A stretch of 64,000 bases of DNA, taken from the NCBI RefSeq assembly GCF_030546805.1, contig NZ_JAUOPC010000009.1, positions 224,148-288,147 on the forward strand, in the 5' to 3' direction. The notes beneath the pieces are model-generated. The model had not been told where the DNA came from. It made no database searches and saw only the letters and a list, made by a program, of their open reading frames with translations. Positions 1-10,551 of the stretch are shown piece after piece (the stretch's first letter is position 1; every line of letters starts with the position of its first letter). Origin of the DNA: Cyclobacterium sp. 1_MG-2023 (lineage in GTDB: Bacteria; Bacteroidota; Bacteroidia; Cytophagales; Cyclobacteriaceae). The position numbers were made by a program, and so were the translations under genes.

Positions 1-751
1 CAAGATCCACGGCAAATGAATAATAGTTGAGGTGACCATAGTTGGGTTCGTCATAATTGAAAACTTCCCAGTATTCATTACAGGTATTGGGATCTATGGA
101 AAGTAAATTCCTGCCTCCACGGATCACCATCAGTACCAGCTTCTCATCTTTAAAAAGGAAATTTCTAATATTGTCTACTGTCAGCTCCTCACAGGCCACC
201 TCGTCATTCCCTGTTTCCAGGCTTACCTGATATAGGGAGGTTTCCCTTTTTCTTAAGCCAAACCAGTTTCCATTTACCTGACCGGAAGGAAATGTTCCGG
301 AAGGCTTTTCAAATAGTACATTGCCATCTGATGGATTTACTTTGATCACAGTTGGATTATTAATGTCGGCCGTCATGGCCCAAAGGTGATCTCCAATTGT
401 TTTCATGACATAGGGTACGCCTATACTGGCTTTGTTAATGGTCCAATTGGTCTCCTGGCTGTTTTTGTTCATGGATACTATGCCCTTGCCACTGTAGGGG
501 CTGTATAGGTAGAGGTCGGTTTCTCCCACATGTAAAAAAGGGGAAAAGGAGCCACCAATTTCATCACCTTCTTTATTGATAGACCAGTTGACTGTAAAAG
601 GCAAATCAGTGGGGTCTTCCAGTACTACCTCTTCTTCCTCCTCTTCTTCCTCTTCGTCATCAATCGTTTTATTGACATCATCCGGGGAGATGCAAAATTG
701 AAACAGTAGCAATAACAATAGGGGAAAATAAGTTCGTAATAAAAGTTTCAT
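1..751 (-). CDS. Lipoprotein with probable beta-propeller fold (3' part outside window)
   Basis: The gene runs off the left edge; about 250 codons from the ATG at 751 are visible. The N-terminus is a lipoprotein signal of about 19 residues followed by Cys20 (FQFC). Asp-Asp and then a run of nine glutamates follow within about 15 residues; acidic residues after the lipid cysteine are typical of surface-exported Bacteroidota lipoproteins. The rest has repeated strands of the type 'W-x-I-N-K' and 'I-K-V-N-P-S-D-G', resembling PQQ-like or six-bladed propeller proteins. I do not recognise a specific family, and no function can be given beyond a probable surface-exposed propeller lipoprotein. A 98-bp gap separates it from the co-directional glycosidase gene upstream. 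Confidence 0.7.
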   Translation of the reverse strand, partial: MKLLLRTYFPLLLLLLFQFCISPDDVNKTIDDEEEEEEEEEVVLEDPTDLPFTVNWSINKEGDEIGGSFSPFLHVGETDLYLYSPYSGKGIVSMNKNSQETNWTINKASIGVPYVMKTIGDHLWAMTADINNPTVIKVNPSDGNVLFEKPSGTFPSGQVNGNWFGLRKRETSLYQVSLETGNDEVACEELTVDNIRNFLFKDEKLVLMVIRGGRNLLSIDPNTCNEYWEVFNYDEPNYGHLNYYSFAVDL

Positions 752-849
752 GTTGGTTAAAATGTATGGTTGTATGCGTCTAATTTCTGCAAATTATAAA
801 AAAACTCCATAAGGTTCAGATAAACAGTGTTTTAAATTTAAAAGGTGAT

Positions 850-2838
850 TTATAAAGGGTGGACTCGATAAAGGACGGTGGACATGACATCCATCTTTAT
901 AGTGATTTGGTTGGTGGAATCTGCCATCACTTTATTAGTAAAAGGGTCAATAACCCGGGCAAAATAGGGGAGCTGAATAATTTTTTCACCACCATCTATA
1001 GAGTGCAAGCTCAGCCAATTTCTACCAACATAAATGATGTCTTCCGAAGTTATGTATTGATGAACACCGGCTTCTGCCCAGATTTTCTTTAGTTCAGAAG
1101 GCTTCCATTGTAACTTTTCCGGAAGAAAGTTGTCGGTTTTTCCTGGGAGGTTAAGCGTTGTTCCTTTATCGTTGGTCCACAATACGGTTTTTCCCAGCTT
1201 CTGTAACTTTTTGATTAGTGCAGTTTCTTTATCTGTTAATTGAAGCAAGCCCATTAGCCATATTACTTGGTATTGACTGTAGGCAATCTCCTGAATGTCT
1301 GTCCTTAAATAAAGGTCATAGGAACTACCTGTTTTGGCTATTGGATACCGGTTAGACAATATTTTTTCAGTAAGCCTACCATAACTTTTGTCCCAAAATG
1401 ATAGTTCTTCATCTACAATTACCAATACACCAGGCTTCATCTTTTCCGGGTTTTTGGATGGGAAATCTTGGTGAAATTGCTGGGTTTTTTCCAAGACTTG
1501 AAGCATTTCCGGATCGCTGAACCAGCCTCCCCACATATCAAACCACCAGCCTCCATAGCCATAGGCCAACATTCGAGCTGCATTTTTCCATAATAAAGCC
1601 ACTGAAGTTTTGAGGCTTTTGGGGCCAAGCCAAACGCCCCCTTCATATTGTCCCGGAGGAGCAATTCCCCGGGATTGGTCTTTTAGCAAAGTAGTTTTTG
1701 AAGTCCGGGTATCATTCTCTGCCAACCAAAGTTTGCCATGTTTGTGAACGGAATTAATGGCGGCCATTGCCGGCCAATCTTCACCTACCACCCTGTTATA
1801 AACATTTGGACTGGACAGGTAATCCAAGTATGGGCTTTTTAATAATTTTGACAAGGCTCCATGTCCTCGCCTTGGATCAGTGACAAAGTAATGGTAGCCA
1901 TAAAATGCCCCTGTTAATAAATATCCATCGCTTTTCTCTTTGACAACCTTACAGAAATAGGCAATATTATCCGCCATTACCTCTGTATGAAATCGATAGG
2001 TATCAATATAATTGGTGTCATTGTCAGGGTCTCTCCATGAGACTTCGTCGACTGCTTCATCAATATTGGTCAATTGGGCATTGGCAAAAGTAACATTAGG
2101 ATTATTCCAAGCAGCTCTTAGGGAATTGACCGAAGTATACTTTTCCTTTAGCCAGTCTCGGAATGCTTGCAACCTGACCGGATTTTGGTCTTGGTATTGC
2201 TTGGGATGATAGAACCATTCTTCTGTAAACCCGCTGGCCACGTGTATACCCGCCAAGTGGTTACGGTATTTGGACTTCAGCAACCAATCCAAACAATCCT
2301 CCAAGGCTACCTTAGTATGCTCCCTCCATTCTTGGGAGGCAAAGCTCTGGCGAAACAAGCTACCATCCGGTAGCTGTGCCGCAGCTGAGGGATTGGCTAA
2401 AGTCCACCAGCGGGGAGGGTCCAAATATAGTCGAATGACAACCTTGGCTTTGGGATCAGCACTAAGTATTTTTTCAAAATCTGTCTCAATGCTTGAAAAA
2501 TCATAATGACTTTCACCTTTCCAGATAGCATTTCTAAAAGCACCTATGCCTGAGGAGGTGTTGATGCCTCCTTCTCCCAAATAAGCAGGAAAATTGTACA
2601 GGTGGATCCCTGTGGCCGCTATTTCCTTGTAGTATTTCTCTTCCCCTAGGTAAGACATATAAGCAAATGGCGGGTGATTTTGTCCATCAATAAGTAGGGA
2701 TGGATTTCCATTATTCCATTCAATTTCCGTTTTTATTTGTGCAGTGATGGGATGCATTATTGTAAGAAGAAAAATAAAGAAAACAAGAATCTTGAGCTTC
2801 TTCAGGTTTTGGATTAATTCAGGTTGATTGTTTGTCAT
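850..2838 (-). CDS. Putative secreted clan GH-A glycosidase, GH42-like
   Basis: About 662 residues from the ATG at 2838. A TTG at 2880 in the same frame adds 14 residues but would bury the signal peptide (hydrophobic stretch ending PITAQ), so the ATG is preferred. The first two thirds look like a TIM-barrel glycosidase: a strand 'VVIRLYLDPPRWW', then 'HVASGFTEEW' (possible acid/base Glu, about residue 206-207), and 'KLWLAENDTR' (possible nucleophile Glu). The last third resembles the amidotransferase-like trimerisation domain of GH42 beta-galactosidases ('GVLVIVDEELSFW', 'YQVIWLMGLLQLTDKE'). The family is inferred from these features; the substrate is unknown, though beta-galactosides are the obvious guess. 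It is probably periplasmic. Confidence 0.65.
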   Translation of the reverse strand: MTNNQPELIQNLKKLKILVFFIFLLTIMHPITAQIKTEIEWNNGNPSLLIDGQNHPPFAYMSYLGEEKYYKEIAATGIHLYNFPAYLGEGGINTSSGIGAFRNAIWKGESHYDFSSIETDFEKILSADPKAKVVIRLYLDPPRWWTLANPSAAAQLPDGSLFRQSFASQEWREHTKVALEDCLDWLLKSKYRNHLAGIHVASGFTEEWFYHPKQYQDQNPVRLQAFRDWLKEKYTSVNSLRAAWNNPNVTFANAQLTNIDEAVDEVSWRDPDNDTNYIDTYRFHTEVMADNIAYFCKVVKEKSDGYLLTGAFYGYHYFVTDPRRGHGALSKLLKSPYLDYLSSPNVYNRVVGEDWPAMAAINSVHKHGKLWLAENDTRTSKTTLLKDQSRGIAPPGQYEGGVWLGPKSLKTSVALLWKNAARMLAYGYGGWWFDMWGGWFSDPEMLQVLEKTQQFHQDFPSKNPEKMKPGVLVIVDEELSFWDKSYGRLTEKILSNRYPIAKTGSSYDLYLRTDIQEIAYSQYQVIWLMGLLQLTDKETALIKKLQKLGKTVLWTNDKGTTLNLPGKTDNFLPEKLQWKPSELKKIWAEAGVHQYITSEDIIYVGRNWLSLHSIDGGEKIIQLPYFARVIDPFTNKVMADSTNQITIKMDVMSTVLYRVHPL

Positions 2839-3107
2839 ATAGATAGAAATCGGAAACCGAACAATTTGAGTAATAGTCAAAGCTTCATTTGAATGGGGGA
2901 GGCTTTGGTTATAGGGATTGATTGGATAAAATTAACTTGAAAAGAATTGTAATTCTATAGATTGTCTTTAAAATATTAGGTTTATAGCGTTGCTGAAAAA
3001 TTTTGTAAGGAATTATTGTCCTGAAATATTCACTGAAAAGCTTGGGAAATAGTAGTGCTTTTGATCCTATTTTGGTAATTTGAGGAATACATAATTATTA
3101 GGAAGCC

Positions 3108-3446
3108 ATGGCATATGATGAAAAACTTGCCGATAGGGTAAGAGAATACCTTTATGAAGTCGGTCAAACGAAAGTAGAAGAAAAAAGAATGTTTGGAGGG
3201 CTTGCCTTTTTGATCAATGAAAAGATGTGTGTAAATGTAAGCGGCTCAAGGCTTATGTGTAGATTTGACCCTGAAAAACTTGAAGAAGTGGCTGAGATAA
3301 ACGGGTTTCAATCCATGGTTATGAAAGGGAGGGTGTACAAGGGGTATTGTTATGTAGGTGCCGAAGCCATTCAAACCAGAAGAGACTTGGCCTACTGGAT
3401 TGACCTCTGCCTGGACTTCAATGATAAAGCCAAATCATCAAAATAA
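3108..3446 (+). CDS. TfoX N-terminal domain protein
   Basis: 112 residues consisting of a single TfoX/Sxy N-terminal domain: 'VEEKRMFGGLAFLINEKMCV' near residues 24-43, then 'LMCRFDPEKLEE' and 'MKGRVYKGYCYV'. In gammaproteobacteria the full-length protein controls competence genes, but stand-alone N-terminal-domain proteins like this one are widespread and their role is not established. It sits alone between oppositely and co-oriented genes, so the context gives no clue. Confidence 0.85.
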   Translation: MAYDEKLADRVREYLYEVGQTKVEEKRMFGGLAFLINEKMCVNVSGSRLMCRFDPEKLEEVAEINGFQSMVMKGRVYKGYCYVGAEAIQTRRDLAYWIDLCLDFNDKAKSSK

Positions 3447-3476
3447 AATCTCCTAAAAAACAGTTAATTAAATCCG

Positions 3477-3504
3477 AAATATGCAATTTATTACGTGCTG
3501 AAAT
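3477..3504 (+). repeat. Possible short interspersed repeat, copy 1
   Basis: The core ATTTATTAC followed by a TGAAAT is shared with 6860-6887; over about 28-31 bases I count five mismatches. Both copies lie just downstream of a plus-strand gene. It could be chance in A+T-rich DNA. Confidence 0.25.
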
Positions 3505-3696
3505 CGCTTTAAAATCAACGACTTCGTTGTCTTTTAGAGATTTACTTGCGATTGCAACACTCACCACAGATCCTATTACATATTCTTGGTAAATGATATA
3601 ACAGAAGCCGCAATAATAATTGTTATAGTTTAGACAACATTAAACTTGCAATCTATGAAACCTGTAAATGAGCTAATGGGTTAAAGGTTTAAAGGT

Positions 3697-4824
3697 ATGA
3701 AGCTAAAAAGACCCTATATAAGAATTGTATTTTGCCGACTTAAATTGGCTATCCTATTATTGGTCATGCTGTTATTCATTAAGGAGGGATACGCGCAAAA
3801 AGTAAATCTTGAACCCATACCTCTGCGGGTGGCTTCTCAGGTTTTTAGTCCGGAGGAATATTATATTGCTCGGGTCATTGATGAAAGAAAAGACCTTAAT
3901 CCTACAGCTTTTGTGGTTGTTGATCTGATGCGAGGAAATAACTTGGAAACCGTAAACTTAAAAGGGGGGACCATAGCTGCATTAGAAGGGTATATTTTGG
4001 AAGCTTATCCGGCAGATAAAAATTTACGACCGGTAGTGATTAGGGTAAAAGACTGTAAAATTATAGAAAATCTCAAAAACCCTAAAACAGGGGCTGTAGA
4101 AGGAGACATTCACTTGGATTTTACCTTTGCCATGGAGAAAGGGGATGAACTTGTAGATTTGTTGGATTTTCAAGGGGGGATAAGTTACCAAAGAGGGATT
4201 AGACAAGTTAATTTATTGGAAGCCTTTCTAAGACGTTCTGTGAATTTGTCCATCAAGTATTTTGACGATTGGATAAAAAAGGACGCAGGAAATAATCAAA
4301 AACTGGCGAAGTCTGTTCGGTTAGAAATTAGTGATTACCAGAGGACGAATGATAAGGATACTGTTTTCTACTCCACTGATAGGGCACTTTCCTGGGAGGA
4401 TTTTAAAGGAAGACCAAGCTTTAACAATTATGCAGCTTCCATATTTGCAAGTATTGGTTACGAGTCCAATAGCAAGGTAGAAAATGGGGAGATTGTGGTC
4501 GATTTGGTTTTTAAAACATATATGTTAAAAAGTTCCTCATGGGTGAGGAGTGGAAACAACAGCTACGGCTTGAATCACGAGCAAAGGCATTTTGACATTG
4601 CCAAGATTGTCACAGAGCGACTTAAAAACACACTTGAGGCATTGCAATTAGAACCCCATAATTATGAAAGAAAAGTATCCTTTCACTATTTGGAAGCCTT
4701 TAGAGAGATGAACCAAATGCAGGAAGAATATGACCGGGAAACTTCAAATGGAACCAATGGTTCCGCCCAACAAAGGTGGAATGAAAAGATTGATTCAACA
4801 TTGCGTCAATTGGGAGTAGATTGA
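3697..4824 (+). CDS. Secreted DUF922-like putative zinc protease
   Basis: 375 residues with an N-terminal signal segment (hydrophobic core 'LAILLLVMLLFIKEGYAQK'). The C-terminal half carries 'LSWEDFKGRP' near residue 230 and 'HEQRHFDIAKIV' near residue 294. In DUF922 proteins this H-E-x-x-H-x-D arrangement is proposed as a zinc protease site, so this is probably a periplasmic metalloprotease-like protein. The N-terminal half (about residues 35-215) has no family that I recognise. The C-terminus is rich in charged and polar residues. The role is unknown. Confidence 0.65.
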   Translation: MKLKRPYIRIVFCRLKLAILLLVMLLFIKEGYAQKVNLEPIPLRVASQVFSPEEYYIARVIDERKDLNPTAFVVVDLMRGNNLETVNLKGGTIAALEGYILEAYPADKNLRPVVIRVKDCKIIENLKNPKTGAVEGDIHLDFTFAMEKGDELVDLLDFQGGISYQRGIRQVNLLEAFLRRSVNLSIKYFDDWIKKDAGNNQKLAKSVRLEISDYQRTNDKDTVFYSTDRALSWEDFKGRPSFNNYAASIFASIGYESNSKVENGEIVVDLVFKTYMLKSSSWVRSGNNSYGLNHEQRHFDIAKIVTERLKNTLEALQLEPHNYERKVSFHYLEAFREMNQMQEEYDRETSNGTNGSAQQRWNEKIDSTLRQLGVD

Positions 4825-5049
4825 TATTGCGTAACATCTTTTTCCTAATATAGCTAAGGGTCTATCGTCAAACGCTTTCAGAGTGGTAGATTATCCGGGA
4901 GCTTCTGAATGGCTTGAATTTTTTAGCTGCACCAATCCTATTCCATATTTTGGGTTGAAGCGATAATTTTTCCCTAGGCAGGTAGCTACAGGACAGGACT
5001 ATGGACAATTCATTTTATCTTGCCTTTTTAACCAAAATGACAAGATCTA

Positions 5050-6831
5050 ATGAATGTAATGCAAAGACCCCTAAAGCTTGTTTTTTCCTTGACCCTGTTA
5101 ATGGCAATTGGTTTCGATGCTTTTGGCCAGCTTCCTCCTGCGTTTAATAATGGCAAGGATTATAAAATTGCAGATGATTCCAGAACCAGGAAATACATCG
5201 CCCCGGTTAAAATATTTTGGAAATCTACCGAGGATAAGGGACTGATCAAGAATGAAACCCATCTGTTGGGACAACCGATCGGGCAGGCCATTCTTACTTC
5301 CAACCAAGACTTTTTGGTCATGAAGAGTACAGCAACAGAAAAGCCGGGTATCTTGTTGGATTTTGGTGTGAATTTACACGGAGGCATTCAATTGGTTACA
5401 GGTATGATTGGATCAAAAGATCCGGTAAGGGTTCGCATTAGATTGGGAGAGTCTGTGACTGAGGCCATGTCAGCCATTGACACCCTTCAAGGAGCCACAA
5501 ATGACCATGCAATGAGAGACTTTATTGTTGCTTTACCTTGGCTTGGGAAATTAGAAATTGGCAATTCGGGTTTTAGGTATGCCCGTATAGACCTGGTGGA
5601 TCCGAACAAAGAGTTGTTGCTGAAAGAGGCCAATGCCATATTGACCTATCGGGACATCCCTTATTTGGGAAGTTTTAAAAGCAATGATGAGCGACTAAAT
5701 AGAATTTGGGATATGGGTGCTTATACCGTCCATATGAACATGCAAGAGTACCTTTGGGATGGCATCAAAAGAGATCGTTTGGTATGGGTTGGCGATTTAC
5801 ATCCGGAAGTGTCTACCATCAATGCCGTATTTGGTTATAATGAAGTAGTGCCTAAAAGCCTTGACTTGATTCGTGACATTACTCCCATGCCGGAGTGGAT
5901 GAATGGGATCAGCACTTATTCCATGTGGTGGATCATTATTCACCGAGACTGGTATTTGCATCATGGTGACAAGACTTATTTGAAGGCACAAGAAGAATAT
6001 TTAACAAAACTCTTGCGCCATATGGCGAGCAGGGTTGAAGGCAATAAGGAGAAATTGGATGGAACCCGTTTTTTGGATTGGCCTTCAAGTGAAAATCCTG
6101 CAGCCATACATGCCGGTTTACAATCCATGCTGATATGGGCTTTTGATGCTTCTGCAGCTATTTTTACTGTTTTGGAAAATACAGAAATGGCTAAAGAGGC
6201 AACAGACATGTCTGCTAAATTAAGGACTTATCGTCCGAAACACGCAGGATCGAAACAAGCGGCTTCCCTTATGTCATTGACAGGAATAATGGATCCTGTT
6301 AAAGCCAACCGAGAGGTCTCCAAAAATGGAGTTGCTGATTTTTCTACTTTTTATGGATATTATATGCTGGAAGCCAAGGCAAAGGCCGGGGATTACCAAG
6401 GAGCAATTGAAAATATTCGCGAATATTGGGGGGCCATGATTGATTTGGGAGCAACTACTTTTTGGGAGGATTTTAATATTGAGTGGTTGGAGAATGCGGC
6501 CAGAATTGATGATTTTGTACCTGCAGATAAAGTAGATGTTCATGCCTCTTATGGAGGGTATAGCTATGATAAGCTCCGACATAATCTAAGTCATGGTTGG
6601 GCTTCAGGGCCCACAGCTTGGTTGAGCAAGCATGTGCTTGGAGTGGAGGTTTTGGAGTCGGGCTCTAGGACATTGTTAATTGATCCACACTTAGGGGATT
6701 TGGAATGGGTAGAAGGAACTTTCCCTACACCTTATGGCTTGGTTTATGTCAAGCATGAAAAGCAGGGGAATGGAACGGTTAAGACAGAAGTTTCTGGCCC
6801 AGAGAATGTCAATATTGTATATTCTAAATGA
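5050..6831 (+). CDS. Alpha-L-rhamnosidase-like protein (GH78-related)
   Basis: 593 residues with a signal peptide ending near 'GFDAFGQ'. The (alpha/alpha)6 catalytic region shows the GH78 signature region 'DGIKRDRLVWVGDLHPE' (about 237-253). The C-terminal part has the typical 'HNLSHGWASGPTAWLSKHVLG' and 'GTFPTPYGLVYV' segments of the family's closing beta-sandwich domain. Compared with classical GH78 enzymes (often 700-1000 residues), the N-terminal carbohydrate-binding modules are short. The canonical R-D-E-R of the active site reads R-D-R here, so the usual Glu is missing or displaced. It may be an inactive or re-specialised member. It is probably periplasmic. Confidence 0.75.
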   Translation: MNVMQRPLKLVFSLTLLMAIGFDAFGQLPPAFNNGKDYKIADDSRTRKYIAPVKIFWKSTEDKGLIKNETHLLGQPIGQAILTSNQDFLVMKSTATEKPGILLDFGVNLHGGIQLVTGMIGSKDPVRVRIRLGESVTEAMSAIDTLQGATNDHAMRDFIVALPWLGKLEIGNSGFRYARIDLVDPNKELLLKEANAILTYRDIPYLGSFKSNDERLNRIWDMGAYTVHMNMQEYLWDGIKRDRLVWVGDLHPEVSTINAVFGYNEVVPKSLDLIRDITPMPEWMNGISTYSMWWIIIHRDWYLHHGDKTYLKAQEEYLTKLLRHMASRVEGNKEKLDGTRFLDWPSSENPAAIHAGLQSMLIWAFDASAAIFTVLENTEMAKEATDMSAKLRTYRPKHAGSKQAASLMSLTGIMDPVKANREVSKNGVADFSTFYGYYMLEAKAKAGDYQGAIENIREYWGAMIDLGATTFWEDFNIEWLENAARIDDFVPADKVDVHASYGGYSYDKLRHNLSHGWASGPTAWLSKHVLGVEVLESGSRTLLIDPHLGDLEWVEGTFPTPYGLVYVKHEKQGNGTVKTEVSGPENVNIVYSK

Positions 6832-6859
6832 GGTTTGTCCTTACCTTCGGATAAACCCA

Positions 6860-6887
6860 AAATATACCATTTATTACCGGGTGAAAT
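6860..6887 (+). repeat. Possible short interspersed repeat, copy 2
   Basis: Resembles 3477-3504 (shared ATTTATTAC core and TGAAAT). It lies about 30 bases after the stop of the rhamnosidase-like gene. Weak evidence. Confidence 0.25.
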
Positions 6888-6973
6888 ATCCAAAAAGCCT
6901 GATTTTCTTTCGATTAAATCCTTTCCCGTAAACATGGGAGATCCTATTTATAATTCTGGATAGACTATTAAAA

Positions 6974-7010
6974 CAAAAAAGCAACTGCCTTATGGACAGT
7001 TGCTTTTTTT
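6974..7010. terminator. Bidirectional terminator between convergent genes
   Basis: Stem AAAAAAGCAACTG / CAGTTGCTTTTTT with a 9-base loop, with A-tract and T-tract on either side. It can serve both the plus-strand rhamnosidase-like gene and the minus-strand nrdA, which ends at 7032. Confidence 0.85.
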
Positions 7011-7031
7011 ATGCAATTTTATAATGGTGGA

Positions 7032-9428
7032 TCAACTACCACAAGCTTCACACTCATCCGGGTTGTCCAGTGAGCAAACAATAGCATCCTGTTGTTGTTT
7101 CTTGGTTTCCGCATCATCAATTGCAGCTGGTTTATCACCGTTCAATTGTGATTTGTCAACAGTAAATTGGATGGCGCTACTTGCTGCTTTAGATCGTAGG
7201 TAATAGATCCCGGTTTTTAAACCTTTTTTCCAGGCATAGAAATGCATAGAGGTTAATTTTCCGAAATTTGGCTCTTGCAAAAACAAGTTCATGCTTTGAG
7301 ACTGACATACATAGGCACCTCTGTCGGCGGCCATGTCAATGATAACCTTTTGAGAAATTTCCCATACCGTTTTGTAAAGGTCTTTGAGGTTTTGAGGAAT
7401 ATCAGGCATGTTTTGAACGGAGCCATTGGCAGCGATCAGTCTGTTTTTCATTCCATCGGTCCAAAGTCCTAACCTGATCAAATCTCTCATCAAGTGTTTG
7501 TTGACGACAACAAATTCTCCGGACAAGGTTCTTCTAGTATATATATTGGTAGTATATGGTTCAAAACACTCATTGTTACCCAATATTTGAGAAGTAGAAG
7601 CTGTAGGCATAGGAGCCACTAAAAGTGAATTCCTTACCCCATACTTGTTTACCTTTTCTTTAAGCCCTGCCCAGTTCCATCGACCTGATTTAGGTGTTAC
7701 CCCCCACATGTCAAATTGGAATAGTCCTTTAGATACCGGTGAGCCTTCATAAGTCTCATAGGTGCCGTTTATTTTTGCCAGTTCCATGGAGGTTTCCATA
7801 GAGGCAAAATAGATGGTTTCAAAGATGTCTTCATTGAGGCCTTTGGCTTCTTCGGAATCGAAAGGCATTCTCAGTAGAATAAAGGTGTCTGCCAATCCTT
7901 GAATTCCTAAACCAACTGGTCTGTGTCTGAAGTTTGATTTACGCGCTTCAGGTACAGGGTAATAATTTACATCGATTACCTTATTAAGGTTTTTGGTAAC
8001 TACCTTGGTGACTTCATATAGTTTTTGGTGGTCAAAATGTTTTTTGCCATCTTTTCCTGTAGTAACAAATTTAGGAAGAGCCAAAGAAGCCAAGTTACAA
8101 ACCGCTACCTCATCCGGAGAAGTGTACTCCATGATCTCCGTACATAAGTTGGATGATTTGATGGTTCCCAAATTTTTCTGGTTGGATTTGCCATTGGCTG
8201 CATCCTTGTACAAGATATAAGGGGTACCTGTTTCAATTTGAGATTCTAAGATCTCAAACCACAGTTCTTGCGCTTTAATTGTTTCACGCGCTCTACCTTC
8301 TTTTTCGTATTTTTCATAAAGTCTTTCGAACTCTTCACCATGGCAATCAGCCAAGCCGGGGGCTTCATGTGGACAGAATAAAGACCATTCTTCATTGGCT
8401 TCCACCCTTTTCATAAAGAGATCGGATACCCATACAGCATAGAATAAATCTCTAGCACGTAGTTCATCCTTTCCATGGTTCTTTTTCAAGTCAAGGAAGT
8501 CTTTGATATCTGCATGCCAAGGCTCAAGATAAATGGCGAAGCTTCCTTTTCTTTTTCCACCACCCTGATCAACATATCGGGCAGTCATGTCAAAGTTTCT
8601 CAACATGGGTACAATTCCATTGGAAACACCATTGGTGCCTCTGATATAGGAGCCTTTGGCCCTTACATTATGGATAGAAAGACCTATACCTCCTGCAGAT
8701 TGTGAAATTTTAGCACATTGTTTCAAAGTGTCATAAATCCCATCAATACTGTCGTCCTTCATCGTTAGCAAGAAGCAAGAAGACAGTTGAGGTTTTGGTG
8801 TACCGGCATTGAAAAGGGTAGGGGTGGCATGTGTAAACCATTTTTGAGACAATAGGTGGTAAGTTTCTATGGCCGCTTCTATGTCTTCTTTATGTATTCC
8901 TATAGACACACGCATAAGCATGTGTTGAGGTCTTTCCACTACTTTACCATCAAGTTTGATAAGGTAACTTCTTTCTAGTGTTTTGAAACCAAAAAAATCA
9001 TAATCAAAGTCTCTGGTATAATCGATGACCTGATCTAGTTTGGCAGCATGTTTTTTTACAATCCCATAAACATCAGGAGCAATCAAAGCTGCGTTCTCAT
9101 CTGTTTTTGGATTGATATAAGTATAAAGTCGTTTCATGGTGTTCGAAAACGACTGACTGGTAGTTTTGTGCAGGTTTGATATGGAAATCCTAGCAGCAAG
9201 TATTGCGTATTCCGGATGCTTAACGGTGAGGGAAGCACAAACCTCAGCGGCAAGATTGTCAAGTTCTGAAGTAGTGACACCATCATAAAGGCCATCAATT
9301 ACTTTTTTTGCAACCTCAATGGGATGGATGTAGCGAGCATCCAAACCATAACATAGGTTCTCTATTCTAGTTGTGATTTTATCAAATCTGACGGACTCTC
9401 TTCTACCGTCTCTTTTTATTACTAACAT
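7032..9428 (-). CDS. nrdA: Ribonucleoside-diphosphate reductase, alpha subunit (class Ia)
   Basis: 798 residues. It reduces NDPs to dNDPs in the cytoplasm together with NrdB. An ATP-cone occupies the N-terminus (from '[18 protein letters not shown]'). The catalytic barrel has '[19 protein letters not shown]' (first redox cysteine) and '[11 protein letters not shown]', which holds the Asn-Cys-Glu radical-site trio. '[11 protein letters not shown]' and '[17 protein letters not shown]' are also typical. The C-terminus ends in a Cys-Glu-Ala-Cys pair, the usual shuttle cysteines for thioredoxin or glutaredoxin. It lies 29 bp downstream of nrdB and is presumably co-transcribed with it. Confidence 0.97.
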   Translation of the reverse strand: MLVIKRDGRRESVRFDKITTRIENLCYGLDARYIHPIEVAKKVIDGLYDGVTTSELDNLAAEVCASLTVKHPEYAILAARISISNLHKTTSQSFSNTMKRLYTYINPKTDENAALIAPDVYGIVKKHAAKLDQVIDYTRDFDYDFFGFKTLERSYLIKLDGKVVERPQHMLMRVSIGIHKEDIEAAIETYHLLSQKWFTHATPTLFNAGTPKPQLSSCFLLTMKDDSIDGIYDTLKQCAKISQSAGGIGLSIHNVRAKGSYIRGTNGVSNGIVPMLRNFDMTARYVDQGGGKRKGSFAIYLEPWHADIKDFLDLKKNHGKDELRARDLFYAVWVSDLFMKRVEANEEWSLFCPHEAPGLADCHGEEFERLYEKYEKEGRARETIKAQELWFEILESQIETGTPYILYKDAANGKSNQKNLGTIKSSNLCTEIMEYTSPDEVAVCNLASLALPKFVTTGKDGKKHFDHQKLYEVTKVVTKNLNKVIDVNYYPVPEARKSNFRHRPVGLGIQGLADTFILLRMPFDSEEAKGLNEDIFETIYFASMETSMELAKINGTYETYEGSPVSKGLFQFDMWGVTPKSGRWNWAGLKEKVNKYGVRNSLLVAPMPTASTSQILGNNECFEPYTTNIYTRRTLSGEFVVVNKHLMRDLIRLGLWTDGMKNRLIAANGSVQNMPDIPQNLKDLYKTVWEISQKVIIDMAADRGAYVCQSQSMNLFLQEPNFGKLTSMHFYAWKKGLKTGIYYLRSKAASSAIQFTVDKSQLNGDKPAAIDDAETKKQQQDAIVCSLDNPDECEACGS

Positions 9429-9457
9429 ACTTACTGATTATAATGGTTAAAAAATAA

Positions 9458-10438
9458 TTAAAAGTCTTCTTCAACAGAGAATTTTCCTGAAGAAGTGTCG
9501 TCTTTGCCTTTCATTACCCCGGCTTTTTGATAGTCACCAACACGTTTTTCGAAGAAATTGGTTTTTCCTTCTAAGGAAATCATGTCCATGAAATCAAACG
9601 GGTTTTTACTGTTCCACACTTTAGAACATCCCAACTCAAGTAGCAACCTGTCTGCTACAAATTCAATGTATTGGCACATCAATTCAGAATTCATGCCAAT
9701 AAGTCTTACAGGCAATGCGTCTGTAACAAATTCTTTTTCAATTTCCACAGCATCTTTGATGATCTGTGTAACTTGTTCTTGAGGTAACTTGTTGACCAAA
9801 TGTTTGGTATAAAGGTGACAAGCAAAATCACAATGTAAACCTTCATCCCTAGAGATTAATTCATTGGAAAAAGTCAAGCCCGGCATTAACCCCCTTTTTT
9901 TCAACCAGAAAATAGAACAAAAAGAACCGGAGAAGAATATTCCTTCAACAGCTGCAAAAGCCACCAATCTTTCCATGAAATTGCCTTGGTCAATCCAACG
10001 CAAAGCCCATTCTGCTTTTTTCTTTACGCAGTCTAGATGTTCGATGGCATTGAACAAGTGATCTCTTTCTTCAGGATTCTTTATATAGGTATCAATTAAT
10101 AAGCTATAAGTCTCACTATGGATGTTCTCCATGGCAATCTGAAAACCATAGAAAAACTTGGCTTCTGTATATTGTACTTCCGCTACAAAATGTTCGGCGA
10201 GGTTTTCATTTACAATTCCGTCGCTTGCTGCAAAGAATGCAAGTACATGCGATATAAAATGACGTTCTCCATCACTTAAGTTTTTCCAATCATTTAGGTC
10301 TTGGCCCAAGTCTATCTCTTCAGCAGTCCAAAAACTTGCTTCTGCCATCTTATAATACTCCCAAATGTCATCGTGTTGGATAGGAAATAAAACAAAACGA
10401 CTGTTATCTCCTTGTTCTAATATTGGCTCGGACTTCAT
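9458..10438 (-). CDS. nrdB: Ribonucleoside-diphosphate reductase, beta subunit (class Ia)
   Basis: 326 residues of the ferritin-like radical-generating subunit. The metal-ligand segment '[12 protein letters not shown]' keeps the E-x-x-H ligand pair and the Tyr four residues after His, the position of the stable tyrosyl radical in class Ia enzymes. 'DEGLHCDFA' supplies later ligands. The C-terminal tail ('GKFSVEEDF') fits the docking peptide that binds NrdA. It is the first gene of a minus-strand nrdB-nrdA operon. Its promoter should lie between 10439 and about 10550, where I see no perfect TAnnTTTG element. Confidence 0.96.
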   Translation of the reverse strand: MKSEPILEQGDNSRFVLFPIQHDDIWEYYKMAEASFWTAEEIDLGQDLNDWKNLSDGERHFISHVLAFFAASDGIVNENLAEHFVAEVQYTEAKFFYGFQIAMENIHSETYSLLIDTYIKNPEERDHLFNAIEHLDCVKKKAEWALRWIDQGNFMERLVAFAAVEGIFFSGSFCSIFWLKKRGLMPGLTFSNELISRDEGLHCDFACHLYTKHLVNKLPQEQVTQIIKDAVEIEKEFVTDALPVRLIGMNSELMCQYIEFVADRLLLELGCSKVWNSKNPFDFMDMISLEGKTNFFEKRVGDYQKAGVMKGKDDTSSGKFSVEEDF

Positions 10439-10551
10439 TAGTAGAATTGGTTTAATCTGAATTAAAATTAAATTTAGGCAAGTTCACTATTTCTTCTTAC
10501 CGTCTAAATCAAAGCGTTTTAGAGTGAATTGTTAATATTGCCTTAACAAAG

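Noticed and set aside
859..1092. Open frame of 77 codons on the plus strand
   Set aside because: It is the opposite strand of the glycosidase gene and encodes no recognisable protein.
2839..2880. Longer start (TTG at 2880) for the GH42-like gene
   Set aside because: It adds 14 residues before an otherwise complete signal peptide; the ATG at 2838 explains the signal better.
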